This document shows positions 21,301 through 34,271 of a stretch of DNA of 64,000 bases, in pieces. This stretch comes from Diphasiastrum complanatum (lineage: Eukaryota; Streptophyta; Lycopodiopsida; Lycopodiales; Lycopodiaceae), in the NCBI GenBank assembly GCA_029204225.1, contig CM055102.1, forward strand, positions 193,501 to 257,500. Reading direction: 5' to 3'. The first letter of the stretch is position 1. Every line of letters starts with the position of its first letter. The notes beneath the pieces are model-generated. The model did no database searches, had not been told where the DNA came from, and saw only the letters and a program-made list of their open reading frames with translations. The translations under genes and the position numbers were made by a program.

Positions 21301-24232
21301 TGACTGCATCACCACCCATTAAACTGACCAGCTGATCGTGCACCACCTACATGCTGGTATTTCAGGCCCAACAAAGCTTTGTAGAAGAGACCTTAAACTC
21401 CATAAAATATGACATTTCAATGCAGCTAATGAGCATCTTAAAGAAATCAGAGACTGATTCTCCATGAAACAGCAAAACAACTTCATGTATTTCTTTTCAT
21501 CAAGGGAAACAAGAGTAGGAATTTCAAGGAGAAAAAAGGAAGCCCAAACCATGCCGTCAAACACGGCAACTGAAATTTAGTAAATTTTGAAAATTGTAAA
21601 ATAACAACCGGCAGGAGTTTTAAGATACCACCAACATAGAGCTTCTTGTAACTTACATTAAAATCTTCTATCCTGCACTTGCATTTTCAGATTTAGGTAG
21701 CTTGTAATTCTTTCCCATAATGTGAAGTTGAAAACATTACTGAGAATGGCCAGATAAACAATCGCCACCCTAATAGCCTGATTAGAACACTTTGATTTGA
21801 TTTGTGAGAGAATGCATTTATTAATCATTGAACCTACTCACAATCTCAATGCATCCACCGTCCTGCAGAGTCTGACTGTAAACAAAGTTATCACTAGCCA
21901 CATCATAAGCTTTACTTGCTCATTGACTTCCTTGAAACTTTGCTAGCCTTCCATGCCAAATGTCCCTTTCAAGGATCCTCTATGTTTACCCAGATTGATA
22001 ATCTACCTCATCTTGGGAGACATTTGATATTATATGATATCTCAAGCACCATACAGCAGGACCATCTTAACTTCACAAACACCCCTATGAACTCTCTTGC
22101 AATCATGGTACTAACAGAAACATCCTAAGGGCTGAGGCCATCTCACGCCAATCCTAGAAAGATGGTCACTTGTCAACAATGAAAATGCCCATGCGATCAG
22201 ATCTCTTTCTATGACACACCACATATATTTAACAAGAGAAGCATTCAGAGACACAAGAATGAAACCAAGTAGCAATGTTGGACACAAGTATGAGAGTTTT
22301 GGTCAACAGAAAGCCTACCTTTACCAATTGTTGATCTGGCTTTACTCCACGAATAACACCAGTCCCAATGGCTTTTTCAGACACAGAATTGACAAATCTA
22401 CGCACCACTGGTAGACTCACCTGCTCGACTCAATAGATTACTATATGCAGTTGGAACATTTGAATGAGAAAGAAGAATCATCCCATGTGATAGCTTTATA
22501 ATATTTCAAAAAGGAAACCATTTATAAAAAGACAGCTTTAGAATGAAACCACGCACATCTGCCTCCAAAAGAGCCCTTCGAATATCCCGCATGGGCTCTT
22601 TCATATTTTCCCTTGTCAAAACATCTGCAGACAAGTCAAACAAGATGACCTATTGTCAACAGTGCGCCCATAGGGAAAACCAAGCCAACACAGACACACT
22701 AAAGAGCCTCCTGAGAAAAACAGTGGTTAACAAGTATTCTATGTCTGGCAAGACTATAAAAGGCATTGAGACATCATTTTATGAATTTTTTGACTTTCAG
22801 AGTTTTGAAAAAATTTCCCACTCTTCTTGTGAATTCGAGCTTTGAGATCCATCTTATTAGATTAACATGAATGATCTTGGTTCCAGTCTGATGTAATATG
22901 CTCTGAAGTAGGATTGGGCGAGGTTTGTGGTATCATAGCATTAGCTCTATTACGGATCATATTCAGCCTGATTTTTGCAAGTACTTGTGAATTCGGTATT
23001 TTCCTGTAGAATCTTCCTTTGCAAGTGTTGAACTCTTCCTTTCTTGTACTATCAAATGATCCTAGCCAGTCAAAACCAGTTGAGCCTATGGGTGCTACTG
23101 CTGTGAGTCTCGTAGAATGGCTACAATGATCTACAGCAACAAATTATTGATATGCAGGCAAAACATAATCGGGAGCATAGAGAGTGGAATGATATGGGGC
23201 AAACAAGACAAGCTTTGCACCATCCCCTCTTCACACTTGATCTTTTTTCTAATGATAAGCAAGATAGATTCCAAGATGTCGTGATTTCATGGTTGGATCG
23301 ATAGAGTTCACATTTCTCCATCCATGATTCAATGGATTACAATAAGATCAGTATGGCTATCATGTAAAGGCAAGGGCATATCATTGGCTCTTCTTTATCT
23401 CTTCAAATATTCCTTGTGCTTGGAAACGAAGTGTTAGCAATCCAATAAAATGACATGAAAATAGAGACGATCATGCAGCCTTTGGGCTTGATAGGTGTTA
23501 CTTATCAGATTCTAAATCAACATCATCAAACTAAATCGGTGTACTAAATGAGGAATGAGTTGTGTGGGTATTTCAAAGAACAAAAAAGGGGCTAATAATC
23601 AAATTACCTTCTCTCCGGAGCTTTGTCCAAGCTTCCTCAAGACCGGTGGAAAGCTGGTCAAACACTGCAGCCCTAATGGAGAGAGCCCCCATCTTCCTCT
23701 TACTTTGGTTACAATGTAATAGCCTCCAAGACAATCCCAACCTGAGACGTCCATCTCCCTGCACTTTTTCAGCTGCTTGTTCAATTATGACTCACGACAT
23801 CTACAAAAAGAGTCATCTTATTACAAGAAACGGCAGCATCGTTGAAGTAGCATCAGGTCTATTATTATTGTTAGAGGTATAATAACAATGTGTGCATCAT
23901 CAGCCGCCAGCTCATACGAGCATATGTATAACTTGATGATAAGGCTAGCTAGGTTGTCAAGAAAATGAAACCGGTAACATTAGCATTCAGCTTCTTCTTA
24001 TAGCTTACAACACTATCTATGAGCTCCCAACGTCCAAACACGAGACCAACAAAATAACTATTACAATTTACATACAAACCTGAAAAACACCAGCATCTAC
24101 AAAGCCAATTACGTCTCTAGAGCTACAGGAACGCGAGCCCAAGAAGAGAGGGAGCCAAGACGAGGAGGTCCTTTGGGATAGCATCATACATGCTCCTGCT
24201 CCGCAATTCGTCAAGGTCGCCACCATCGCCAT
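18328..24232 (-). CDS. cpSRP54: Chloroplast SRP54 (cpSRP54), nine exons, 3' part not in window
   Basis: GTPase of the chloroplast signal recognition particle, which targets light-harvesting and thylakoid proteins. Exons (minus): 24232-24091, 23772-23608, 22624-22557, 22420-22319, 21346-21194, 20336-20259, 19943-19818, 19445-19343, 18428-18328. All have GT/AG borders and phases agree, giving 346 codons. Exon 1 is a Ser-rich transit-peptide candidate ([13 protein letters not shown]); its stronger donor at 24080 would break the frame. N domain: [23 protein letters not shown] domain: P-loop GLQGVGKTT (exon 5), [11 protein letters not shown] (exon 6), DTAGRLQ (exon 7), [10 protein letters not shown] (exon 8), [13 protein letters not shown] (exon 9). 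The family is usually about 500-560 residues; the last G-domain segment and the Met-rich M domain are absent before LINE-C. Either a very long TE-filled intron follows, or the gene is truncated. Confidence 0.88.
18429..19342. other. cpSRP54 intron 8
   Basis: AT-rich; no other feature recognised. Confidence 0.6.
20337..21193. other. cpSRP54 intron 5
   Basis: AT-rich, 857 bp; no mobile element recognised. Confidence 0.6.
21347..22318. other. cpSRP54 intron 4
   Basis: AT-rich, 972 bp; nothing recognised beyond intron sequence. Confidence 0.6.
23110..23400 (+). pseudogene. Gypsy gag relic in cpSRP54 intron 2
   Basis: The translation gives [11 protein letters not shown], then [20 protein letters not shown], a stop, and [15 protein letters not shown]. 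This aligns with the Gypsy-1 gag at 13270-13490 (EMQAKHAAAEQEW, DRLPDVVLSWLDRW). It lies antisense to the gene. Confidence 0.65.
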
Positions 24233-24440
24233 ATCTCTCTGTATCTATCTATCTCTCTCTATCGCCTGCCCACATGCACCCGATGAAATACAAACAAGCT
24301 TCTTATCAAAAGATACATTTTATTTTTTTTGTAAAATAAGCTATTTGTTGTTGTGCATATACATTTTTTTGACATCCAAGGTCTAGTCTCAATTTTTGGA
24401 TGTACAAGTGAAATATCTCCATGACATCCTAGATGTCACA
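24233..24440 (-). promoter_or_regulatory. 5' flank of cpSRP54
   Basis: Directly upstream of the start codon the minus strand has a GATA/GAGA-rich leader (24233-24265) and then AT-rich sequence. No clear TATA box. Gypsy-2 sequence begins within about 200-300 bp, leaving a short promoter. Confidence 0.3.
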
Positions 24441-24905
24441 AGCAAGTCTCTCCAAGCTCGTGAATCCTAGAAGGCCGGTGTGTAAAATGAACCTCCCAAC
24501 CATAGGCACCCCCTCCTTGAGTCCTTCTACCTGCTATCATTGGCACATGGCATCCACCTGTGGGTGATCAGTCCACTTGGCATGCAGGGCCCCTGTGTGA
24601 CCTGTAAATATTGATTGACTCATAGGGTATCACCCCCGTGCCCCGCCAAAGACCTGTGACCCTCTTGGTCACCCCGACTACTTGTTGGCTAGCATCTCGT
24701 CACTGACGGCTAGGGTCCCTGATGGTCAAGACACACCGCATCTCTGACAGCTTGTCAGGCGGCCACACCAGATCACTACTTGAGACCAGTCTCTACTTGG
24801 AACAGATGTCCTCGTCGGTCACCGGCCCTTGCCAATATTTGGCCTCATGCCCTCTGGTGACCGGTCGTGCCAAGATCATGATAGAGCCATAACTGGGCTC
24901 TAACA
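24441..24905 (-). repeat. Probable 3' LTR of Gypsy-2
   Basis: Minus strand: a purine tract (AGAGGAGGGAAGGAT, 24920-24906) is followed by TGTTAGAGCCC at 24905, the classic polypurine-tract/LTR join. The outer end is uncertain. Confidence 0.55.
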
Positions 24906-27900
24906 ATCCTTCCCTCCTCTGGCAAGTCATTGGTCCTCGATGACAGACTCTGGGTAAGACTTTTACAACGCCTATCGCGTCTCCCAAGTAGCATCTAACA
25001 ACAGATGCCCTTTCCAAGGAGTCTAGATACTCTTGAAGGAAGCGATTATGCAAGCAGCACTCCCTTCGATCTAGGACTCTTTCTAGCCCATAACCTGTGG
25101 TGTCTTTCTCCTCTAGAGACACTAGACCTTCCACCAGGCTATCGCCATCGTGCAAACATTTCTTTAGTTTGCTAACATGAAATATTGGATGCACCTTGCA
25201 TCTCACAGGTAGTTGTAGCTTATAAGCTACTTGGCTCACCTTCTTAATAATCAACCATGGTCCACAATCCCTAGGAGATAACTTGGCACACTTTCCTGTG
25301 CATGGCACCTTCGACTTCGAAGGGACTAGTAAATACACCCAATTTCCATTCTCAAATTTTTGATAGGTACAGTTCTCACAGGTATAACTCTATGCCCTAG
25401 CTACAGCCTTGGACAAGTTATCTCGTGCCATCTCTAGCTTCTGCTGCATTTGAGCCAAAAACTCTACAACGCTAGGTACCCTATGCTGAATTTCTATGAC
25501 ACGCAGGACTAAGTGGCCTGAAACCATAATTGAGCTCAAATGGACTCAATCCAGTGGACGCATGTCTCTTATCATTGTACACGAACTCCAATAGCGGTAA
25601 ATGTTGTACCCAGTCTGTTTGCATAGTACTAACATATGCCCTAAGCATATCTTCCAAGATCTGGTTCACTCACTCTGTCTGACCATCCGTTTGAGGATGC
25701 TCAGAACTACTCATCCGCAACTGTGTTCCCAGCTTGGCGAACAACTCAATTCAAAAAATTTCCGTAAACTTGGGATCCCTGTCAAAAACAATGGACTTCG
25801 GAAGGCCATGTAGCCTGACAATATTCTCAATAAACAACTCAGCAACTTGCAGAGTTGTGACCTTCTTGGTCGTTGCGATGAAATGAGCCATCTTGGAAAA
25901 CTTGTCTACCACTACCATAACGGAATTGAATCCCTTTTGGGTCTTGGGTAGCCCAACAATAAAATCCCTAGAGATGCTTTCTCACCTTCCTATAGGTATC
26001 TCAAGTGGATGTAGCAAGCCAGGAGGGCTTACTCTCTCAGCCTTGTTCACTTGACAAGCCATGCAACATTGGGCGTACTCTCTGACATTCCACTACAATC
26101 GTGGCCAGAAATAATGCCTTCTTAAAAGCTCACTAGTCTTATCAATACCAGGGTGCCCTACGCAGGGACTATCATGGCATTTATGAAGTATCTTACGATA
26201 TAGATCCTTCACGTCTGGCACGAAAACTCTTCCATTTCTCAATAACATACCATCCTTCATGGTGTATGTTAGATAAGTATGGGTGTATGCCTCTACGGAA
26301 GCGACAGCCTCGACTAACTCTTCAATTTGGTCAACTACCTTACGCGCATTAGGCCACACACACTAACAATGTGGTCCTTTTCTTGAGCCTTCTTAATCTC
26401 CTCTATGAGACCATTGTCAACCACCGTAAAGCTCATTTGATGCAATATACGAGATAGTGCATCAGCGACCACATTTTCCTTCCCTCTTCGGAAGTGAAAT
26501 TCCTGCATCAGCTCGACCCACCGAGCTTGGCGGCCTTTCAAATATGGTTGAGTCCAAAAAATTACTTTAAAGTATAATGATCTATGTACACATAAAACTC
26601 GGTGCCATATAACTAATGTCTCCACACCTTGAACACATGTATAATCGCATACAGCTCTTGCTCGTGTGTAGAATATCTCTATTGAGCTGGTGTCAACTTC
26701 TTACTCTCAAAGGCTACTGGTCTACCCTCTTGGCTCAATACTGCACCTACGGCAATGCCACTTGCATCCGTCTCTAGGTCAAAAAAATTTTGGGTATCCA
26801 CAATTTTGAGGCCTGGGGCCGTGGCCACAGACTCCTTCAAGTTCTCAAAACGTTGTTGAGCTTTAGTATCCCATCGAACCACGGTGTTGTTTTTCCGTAA
26901 CTGGTCCGTTAGAGGAGCAGCTATCTAGGAATACTTCCTAACAAACTACCGATAGAACTTACAAAAGCCTAATAAAGATTGTAATTGGTGTATATCGACA
27001 AGCCTTGGCTACTTCTTAACCACAGCCACCTTGGCTGGGTCAACCACAATACCCTCAACTGTCATTATGTGACCCAAATACTCGACACGAGTCTTACACA
27101 ACTCTATCTTCTGAGCATTGGCATACAAGACAGAAGCTTGTAACTTATCCAATACGGTCTTGAGATGAACCTCATGCTCCTCGATCACTTTACTAAAAAC
27201 CAATATATCATCAATAAAATTGATGACAAACTTACCTATATAGTCTCGCAAGACATCGTTCATGAGCATCATGAACGTGGCTGGAGCATTGGTTAACCCA
27301 AATGGCATAACCAGAAACTCATAATGACCGAAACAGGTTCCGAAGGCCATCTTTTTCTGGATGTCTTCATCTCGAATCCCTATTTGATGGTATCCACTTT
27401 TGAGATCTATCTTACTAAAAATGGTTGCACCTTGCAACGCATCCAGTAGATCATCAATCTTGGGCATCAGATACATGTGCTTTATAGTGATCTTATTCAA
27501 TCCTCTATAATCTACACACATCCGGAAACTAACATCTTTTTTCTTAACAAGTAAAACAGGAGAGGCGAAAGGTGAATAACTAGGATGGATGTACCCCATC
27601 TTGAGATACTCCTCCAACATCTTTCTGACTTTCTCTTTCTCTTTTAGGCTCATCCTATAAGGAGCCCTACATACTAGACTTGCCCCTAGAATGAGCTCAA
27701 TACGGTGATCAACGTTCTGACTAGACGACAATCCCTCTGGCATATTACTAATTATCACGTGTTTAAATTGAGTGCAGATGGACTTCTCCAACTCACGTAA
27801 TGGGTCACATCTAGGCTGTAATGAAAATGCGTGTGCACTAAGGGATGCAAAAGTAAATGAAGCTTCTTGTGGTTTATTAGTGAGTGTGCTTATCTGACTA

Positions 27901-28720
27901 TTATCAACACAAGAATCAAAACTGGAATCAACATTCACATAACACAACCACAAATACTGAATTTCCATTTTCTTTATTTGCATTCTGCACCGAAATAGTC
28001 ATGACACGACGAGTGTCCTCATCATTACTTACCAACAAGTCATCCGAAATTTCCTCATCCTGGCCCTCATCTTGACGTTGCATAACATGGAGATTCTTGC
28101 TCGTACGTTGAGGACAGTCTTTGAAACGATGTTTTCCAAGAAATAAAAAACATAATCCATCTTTATTGGCTTTTTTCCTTTTGCTCAGAACTAAGGGGTG
28201 ACTTGTCATAAGCACGATGAGCCATAGGAGATCTCGCCTTGCACTTCAAAGTATGCTACATCTGAATAAGAGGATCCTTCCGCGAAAAGCCTTTTTAACC
28301 AGCTTGGCCAGACTTTCGCGAACCCTTCTTCTGAGGCCAGCTTGGCGCTCCAAATTCAGCCTTGGTGCGCACATTACCTTCAAAGTCGAGAGCTGTAGCA
28401 ACTGTCTCTTCTAAGTTTTTGCACCCTAATCAACTATCGGAAGCAACATACTCAACTTCAAATAGTCAAAGCCTTCATGCTTGCTTCATGTACTGTGCAA
28501 ACCACTTGGCAATGATAGTAGTCGTCACTTCTTAAGATTCCTTCATATTCCTAGCAATCATTGTCGTTTGTGCGTCTCTCCCATCGAACCAGATGCTCGG
28601 TAGCTATACCATTCCTCAATCATTTAGTTCTTGTATCCAAAATCTTTTCAGGTTTGTTAGCGGATTCCAGAGAATTTCTAGATGCTGAAGACATGGAGTA
28701 TCTCTCACCCATGACCGAGG
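24906..28720 (-). pseudogene. Gypsy-2 chromovirus-like gag-pol pseudogene
   Basis: Minus strand. Gag begins near 28694 (MSSASRNSLESANKPEK) and is full of stops. The zinc knuckle near 28150 (CFLFLGKHRFKDC) has lost its second Cys. Reverse transcriptase 27740-27009: [57 protein letters not shown] and FIDDILVFS. RNase H 26880-26440: LETDASGIAVGAVLSQ, VVADALSR. Integrase zinc finger near 26200-26100 (CHDSPCVGHPGIDKTSELLRRHYFWP), then a core with IVFDRDPKF and DGQTE with stops to about 25481. A C-terminal segment at 25338-24930 (FHVSKLKKCL, LERVLDRRECCLHNRF) resembles a degenerate chromodomain, which in this group directs integration to heterochromatin. Multiple stops make it inactive. Confidence 0.8.
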
Positions 28721-28739
28721 AGGTCTCATAAGGAGGAGA

Positions 28740-29350
28740 GTAGAAGAAGCTGAGAGTCGAGCATGAGAGCCGAGGATTATTAGCTAGGATGATAGTTATT
28801 TTCTATGTGAGCCTACATGGTGTATCCCAGAGAAGGAATGACCATGTAGGAGCTAGTAATGTTTCCTAGGCAATGTAAATAAGTGTAGACCCCTTTAAAT
28901 AATTAAGAGTGAGCCACCTTTTGATGGTGACCTCTAGTGGAAGGGCTTTTCCACTTGTAATTTCTAAATTAGTGGAATTGCCACTTGGGCTCCACATGGG
29001 CAGCCCTCTTGCTTATTTAAGGGCCCCCCTCTCTTGTGAAGGAGCTTTGATTGTATTGTCATTCCTCTTGATTGAATAAAGAAGATCTTCCACGAGTTCT
29101 TGACAATTGTGAAGCTCCTTGTTCATGGCAATCTTCTTGAGTGAAATTCCTATGAGCATGTTCTGATTTCTTTTTGTGATTATGGATTAATTAGATCTCT
29201 TGCTTACTTTGTTGATTTGTGGAATGTAGATGTGGATTAACTTCCTTGTTTCTTGATTTTGTAGTTTCAACATGCAGGTAAACTATAGAGGCTCAGATTC
29301 TGGATCTGATTTTGCATATTCACTAACAATCTTGTCCTTGATTGTTCTTG
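28740..29350 (+). repeat. Putative solo LTR or promoter-like repeat
   Basis: A TATA-like TTATTTAAGGG near 29011 and an AATAAAG poly(A) signal near 29085 lie 70 bp apart, as in a plant LTR on the + strand. Ends and flanking duplications were not resolved, and no coding potential is seen. Confidence 0.35.
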
Positions 29351-29650
29351 GGTATTCCAAACATCAAAAAATGGGTGTTTCTTGATCCTTGGGCTACTAG
29401 AATGTTGTTAGAAAGTTGTCTTTCTTGTTTCTTGTGGTATTATTGAGTGTGAAGGATTTCAGATCATTCAAGATCCAATCCATGTCTCTGATCTTTGGTT
29501 ATAATAAGGAGCAAACCAACAATCCTGCCAATGTAGAAAAATTAGCATCTACATACAAAATGAGATGCAAACTCTAAGAGATACTGATCAAACATGAACC
29601 AAAACATAAAATATATTTGTTTTCTGTACAATTACAGTACCCTATTGTAT
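29351..29650. other. No recognised feature
   Basis: AT-rich; nothing recognised. Confidence 0.4.
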
Positions 29651-30094
29651 TTCACATGTGTGGAACCAAGCAAAATATGAACATTCTACACACAAGATTG
29701 CAAGATATCACCAAGATAGTGCACCAATGAGTAGTAGAACCCAAAGAGAACCATGTATAATGATGAAATGAGAGAGAGAAGAGAGAAGATGTGTCTCTCC
29801 ACGAGTTACATCCTTTTATAGAGTGTCCAAACCCTATTTGGCCACTTGGCTTTCCCTCCAAAATGTAAACCCTACTATTTTTGGGTCTAGATTCAATGTA
29901 CCCAAAGTTCAAATTTGAATCTCTCTCAAACTCGACTACCAACTTTCCCACACTTTAAAAAAGTGTTTATTGAATGTATTTTAAACTAATATAACTTCAA
30001 AAAGTTTATCTCTAAGTCTAAAATGAGTTTTGGCCTCTTATTGACAATTTACCAAAATATGACTAAACTAGACTAAACTAGTTGAAATCTCTCA
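29651..30094 (-). repeat. 3' LTR-like sequence (minus strand)
   Basis: A purine-rich tract (GAAGAGGGAGTG, 30106-30095) is followed by TGAGAGATTTC at 30094. A TATA box (CTATAAAAGG) lies near 29815 on the minus strand. The end near 29651 is approximate. Confidence 0.5.
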
Positions 30095-31695
30095 CACTCC
30101 CTCTTCAACTAGTTTTGGCATAGTTTTGACAATAGAACTTTGATCCAACTTTAGAATGATCTCCATCCTAAGTATAGATCTCCTTTCTAAGGTTCTAAAG
30201 TATCTTTCATAATTGATATAGAGAATAGTGTCCAAATTGGATGCTTCACTATTTCTTACATCAATTTTACACATCAAGATATAACTAGAACATGAAGAAC
30301 CAAATAGAATGTGAATGGAATGATTCCTCCATGTTTCAAACTTTAAAATCTCCAGAAAATTACAGCAACCAAACAATAAAAGTGAGTGATGACCATTTGC
30401 TTGCTTGTCTCCTCCAAATTTGTCATTTCTTGATATGTCTCCACCATAAAACTCCATGAATGAGCCTTCATCTCCATCTTGCCACAAGAAACCATCAAAC
30501 CTTGGAAATCCATGAGTAGGTGAGTACATTAATGATGCAAATCCAGCACCACATGACTCCATAAACCAAGTAGGTTGCAGTAGTCCATCTTCAAGATCTA
30601 CTTGACACAAGCAAATGACCATGAATTCACCAAAAATTGACAATCTCCAAGTATTGGATTGACCCTCACACTCTCACAAAGAAAGTTGAATAGAACTAAT
30701 TTGAGTTTCATACATACTATGTCAGTTTTTGCTCAATAAATTGATTCAATCAACCCTATTGGATTCCACCAATTACTCTACCTCTTAAGACTTGGAATGA
30801 AATTCAAAATCAAAAGTTGTGATTTTTCTCACTAAGATATTGTGCTTCAAAGAGCTAATGCCACTTAGAAAGATTTGATCACCTAGGAGAATACAAATTC
30901 TCCACCAATAACAACACAAAATGAGCTTCTAGATCTTGCCTTCTACAAAGGAAGGAACTCTTAGAAAATTGGATCTCTCTCTACACATTTGCCATAGACA
31001 CCTTAATGACTCTTTTTAAACCTCACAAATACTCAAACAAATTGAGTAGGATTTAATAATGTGACTTGGATCTCAATCTCTTTTCTAGAACTTTCAATTG
31101 AAACCAATCTATGTCAAATTCTACAAAAGATTTGCATAGATGCTCTATATGCACTAGAAACTCTCAAAGGTTTCACTTGGAGGACATATCCAAGGATGTT
31201 TTCTAGCAAATTGATGCTTCTAAACTTGACCCTATCACTCTTGAACAAATCTAGAGTGATGGTACAATGGATTTCAACCTCTCACCTTGCATATCACTCC
31301 TTAATCTATGATTTTTAGCAAAATCTCTCTCAACTTCAACATGCACTCAAAAAATCAAAAATAATAAATTAATGCACCTAATTCAAGCTTCAAATTTAAT
31401 TTCTTGGCTGATCTAATCCAAGAATCTAATCCGATTTTGCACCAAAAATCACTCAAATTGGGTATGTGCGTCAAATTCTACAAATTTTTGAAATTTCTCA
31501 GTAAAAATGGAGCTCTACGGCCTCACACATGTGAAAAGGGTTCCTACAGCTCCACAACAAGATCTGGACCAAAAATTTTGAGGATAGCTATCAAATCCAA
31601 CTTGCTACACAAAATTTGACTAATTTCCAAAAAACTGCAAATTTTGGCTTTGATTTGGATTAACCCTATCAATTTCAACAAAACCTCTTGTACTA
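30095..31695 (-). mobile_element. Internal region of a non-autonomous LTR element
   Basis: Lies between a primer-binding site at 31708-31696 (TGGTATCAGAGCC on the minus strand) and the polypurine tract at 30106. A 183-codon minus-strand ORF (30643-30092) matches no pol or gag domain that I recognise. The layout fits a large non-autonomous derivative. The two flanking LTR-like sequences are not clearly alike, so two overlapping relics are possible. Confidence 0.45.
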
Positions 31696-31708
31696 GGCTC
31701 TGATACCA

Positions 31709-32547
31709 TGTGCAAAAAGTACAAAAAGGACCAAGAGTGGATCCTAATCTTATCCTCAAGAGGGATTGGTTGTCAGATTACTTGATCTATCAATCTACTT
31801 GAGATTAAGATCAATCTAGATCAATTCTAGACACAAAATCCTATCAATAACAATCATTAATTGAAGGTAGATGTACTTTCTAGTTTCACACATGTGAAAC
31901 ACTGTTTGAGTATGGACTCCAACCTGAAAATCAAGTACACATTGATAGAACCTCAAAACAATCAAAACAAATGTAGACAAATGGAGAGAATCACTCAAAA
32001 TTGCTTCTAAAACAAGATTGGTGTCTCTCAATGATTATGGCCAAATGTGGTTCTATATATACAATAAGTGGAAGCTCATGGTACTGATCATCCCTCTGAT
32101 CCCACATGTGTGAAGGTGCTTTGTCATATGATGATTCATCATGCAAAACTGACACTTGGACAAAACCTTCTATTTTGAGCACTTTTGGTCCATTTTCCTT
32201 CTATATGGAGATCTACATGGAAATCTTCTAGAAGTCAAAATTCAGCTACTTCAACTTATTCCACACGTGTGAGCTGTCCTCCACACATGGGATATGACAC
32301 CTAACCAAAGGATGTGGCTCATGCAATCAATAGATTGATGCCATGTGTCATATATCTAGAAAACTAGTTTTTGGCCATTTTAGCCACTAGAACTTGAATT
32401 AAATCATATGTACAACATATATGATATGGTACATGACAAGCACACTAGTTTCACACGTGGGAACAGGATCCACACATGTGTGTTTATCTATATACAAGAT
32501 TTTTGGCCTCTACCAAGTTTATTTTTGCATTTTTCACAAAAATCACA
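31709..32547 (-). repeat. 5' LTR (minus strand) with repeated CACATGTG boxes
   Basis: Minus strand: starts TGTGATTTTTG at 32547 and ends GCACA at 31709, directly before TGGTATCAGAGCC. A TATA-like TATATATAGAACC lies near 32053. It carries about six CACATGTG/CACACGTG-type palindromes. Confidence 0.55.
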
Positions 32548-32945
32548 TCAACCAGTTCAAGAACCTGCTGAAGCAAATGTCATTGTCGGATCAGTCGTAG
32601 ACGATCAAGATGCAATAATGACACTACTTTCAAGCTTGCCAAGCTCATACGACAGTTGGGTGATGATCATCACGACACACCCAAAACTGACTCTTTCAAG
32701 AGTCATCACAATGTTGCTACATGAAGACACTAGAAGGAACGAACCCTCCAATTCCTCAACTGTCCACAACAGAGGCTTGACTAAGCAAAAGAAGAAAGGA
32801 CCAAAGAAATCAAAGCAAAACTAGAAGCTGACACAACATCAAGAGCAGTCGAACCCACTAAGAAATAAAAAGTTATTTTGTAGATACTGCAAACGAACCA
32901 ACCACGAGATTCAAGATTGTCACATACTACAAGCAAAGAACAGTG
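32548..32945 (+). pseudogene. Copia gag fragment with intact zinc knuckle
   Basis: UBN2-type gag tail (TLLSSLPSSYDSWVMIITTHPKLTL) at 32610-32700. After a stop at 32823, the CCHC knuckle CRYCKRTNHEIQDC lies near 32880-32925, with all four ligands present. It is bounded by an LTR on the left and an opposite-strand Copia fragment on the right. Confidence 0.7.
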
Positions 32946-33960
32946 AAATAATTTGCTGCTTGTAACTTTGTTTTGCAGTAAACCAAAGAAATTTTTTTGC
33001 TTTGCACTTTCTCTCTAAGATAGAAACATGGAATTTTGATATGCTTACTTTGGGAGTGGAATCTTGGATTCAGAGATAGTGCAATGGCACTTTGATTGTC
33101 ACAATAGAGAGTCGTTGGATGTGACTTGATAATTTTGATATTTGCAAGCAGGTTTCTCAGCCAAATTGCCTTCTTGGTAGCATTTGTGACAGCTATGAAT
33201 TCCGATTCTATGGAGGATAATGCTATCGAGGCCTGTTTCCAGTTGTTCCATGAAATTGGGCCTTGATTGAATAGGAACATAGATCCAGAGGTCGAATTTC
33301 TTGTGTCTATATCACTTGCCCAATCTGCATCTGTGTAGCCCTCTAGAATGTTGGCAGATTGGCTATCTCCATAGCAAATGTTGAGGTGTTTTGTAGCTTG
33401 GGCATACTTCATGACTTTCATGAGAGCTTTCCAATGAATTGGACCTGGATTTGAAAGAAATTGGCTGAGAGTGTTGATTGAGTAAACAAGGTCAGGTCGA
33501 GTGCAAAGCATGGCATACATTAATAAACCAATTATGGAGTGAAATGGATACTGCTTCATTTCCTCCTTCTCTAACTCGGATTTTGGACATTGCTCCTTTG
33601 ACAACTTCAAAATAGGGTCGAGTGGAAAGTGACTTGGTTTGCACTCAACCATTCCATATTTCTTTAACACATTGGTGAGGTATCTCTGCTGGCTAATGAA
33701 AATATGCCTATTGGTTCGAAAGACAATAGTCAGTAGGACCCATATCTGTCATCTTGTATTCTTGTGCTAACAAGCATTTGGTATCCTTCAACAAATTTAG
33801 ATTGTTATTAAACAATAACGTGTCATAAAAAATGGTTATGCCATTTTTCCTTCAGCATTTTAGAAGAGATGTTTTGTATGTGGAGAAATCACTCACTTTC
33901 AAAAAGAATGTCGACTTCGATATGACTTTGTAGCCGAATGTGGTGATTGTATCAGAAGGC
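32946..33960 (-). pseudogene. Copia reverse transcriptase C-terminus and RNase H fragment
   Basis: Minus strand. YDTLLFNNNLNLLKDTKCLL near 33825-33765 is the end of the reverse transcriptase. After stops, 33670-32946 reads MLKKYGMVECKPSHFPL, YPFHSIIGLLMYAMLCTRPDL, YTDADWASDIDTRNSTSG, ALSSIESEF and CDNQSAIALSLNPRFHS, the usual Copia RNase H. It is cut before the 3' LTR. Confidence 0.8.
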
Positions 33961-34105
33961 ATTGCCATAAAGATTGCCCTAACAAATGGCTGACCAACAA
34001 ATGACGACACCTGCTGGTCACATAAAGCAATTTACCAATCAAAATTGTCGGTTTGAATTTCACCATAGAGTGTGTCATACTAGATTTTCTTGATGTAGAT
34101 ATACA

Positions 34106-34249
<144 letters not shown>

Positions 34250-34271
34250 TACATATATACATATATATATA

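Noticed and set aside
30092-30643. 183-codon minus-strand ORF as a host gene
   Set aside because: It ends exactly at a polypurine tract/LTR join and shows no known domain, so it is treated as the interior of a non-autonomous LTR element.
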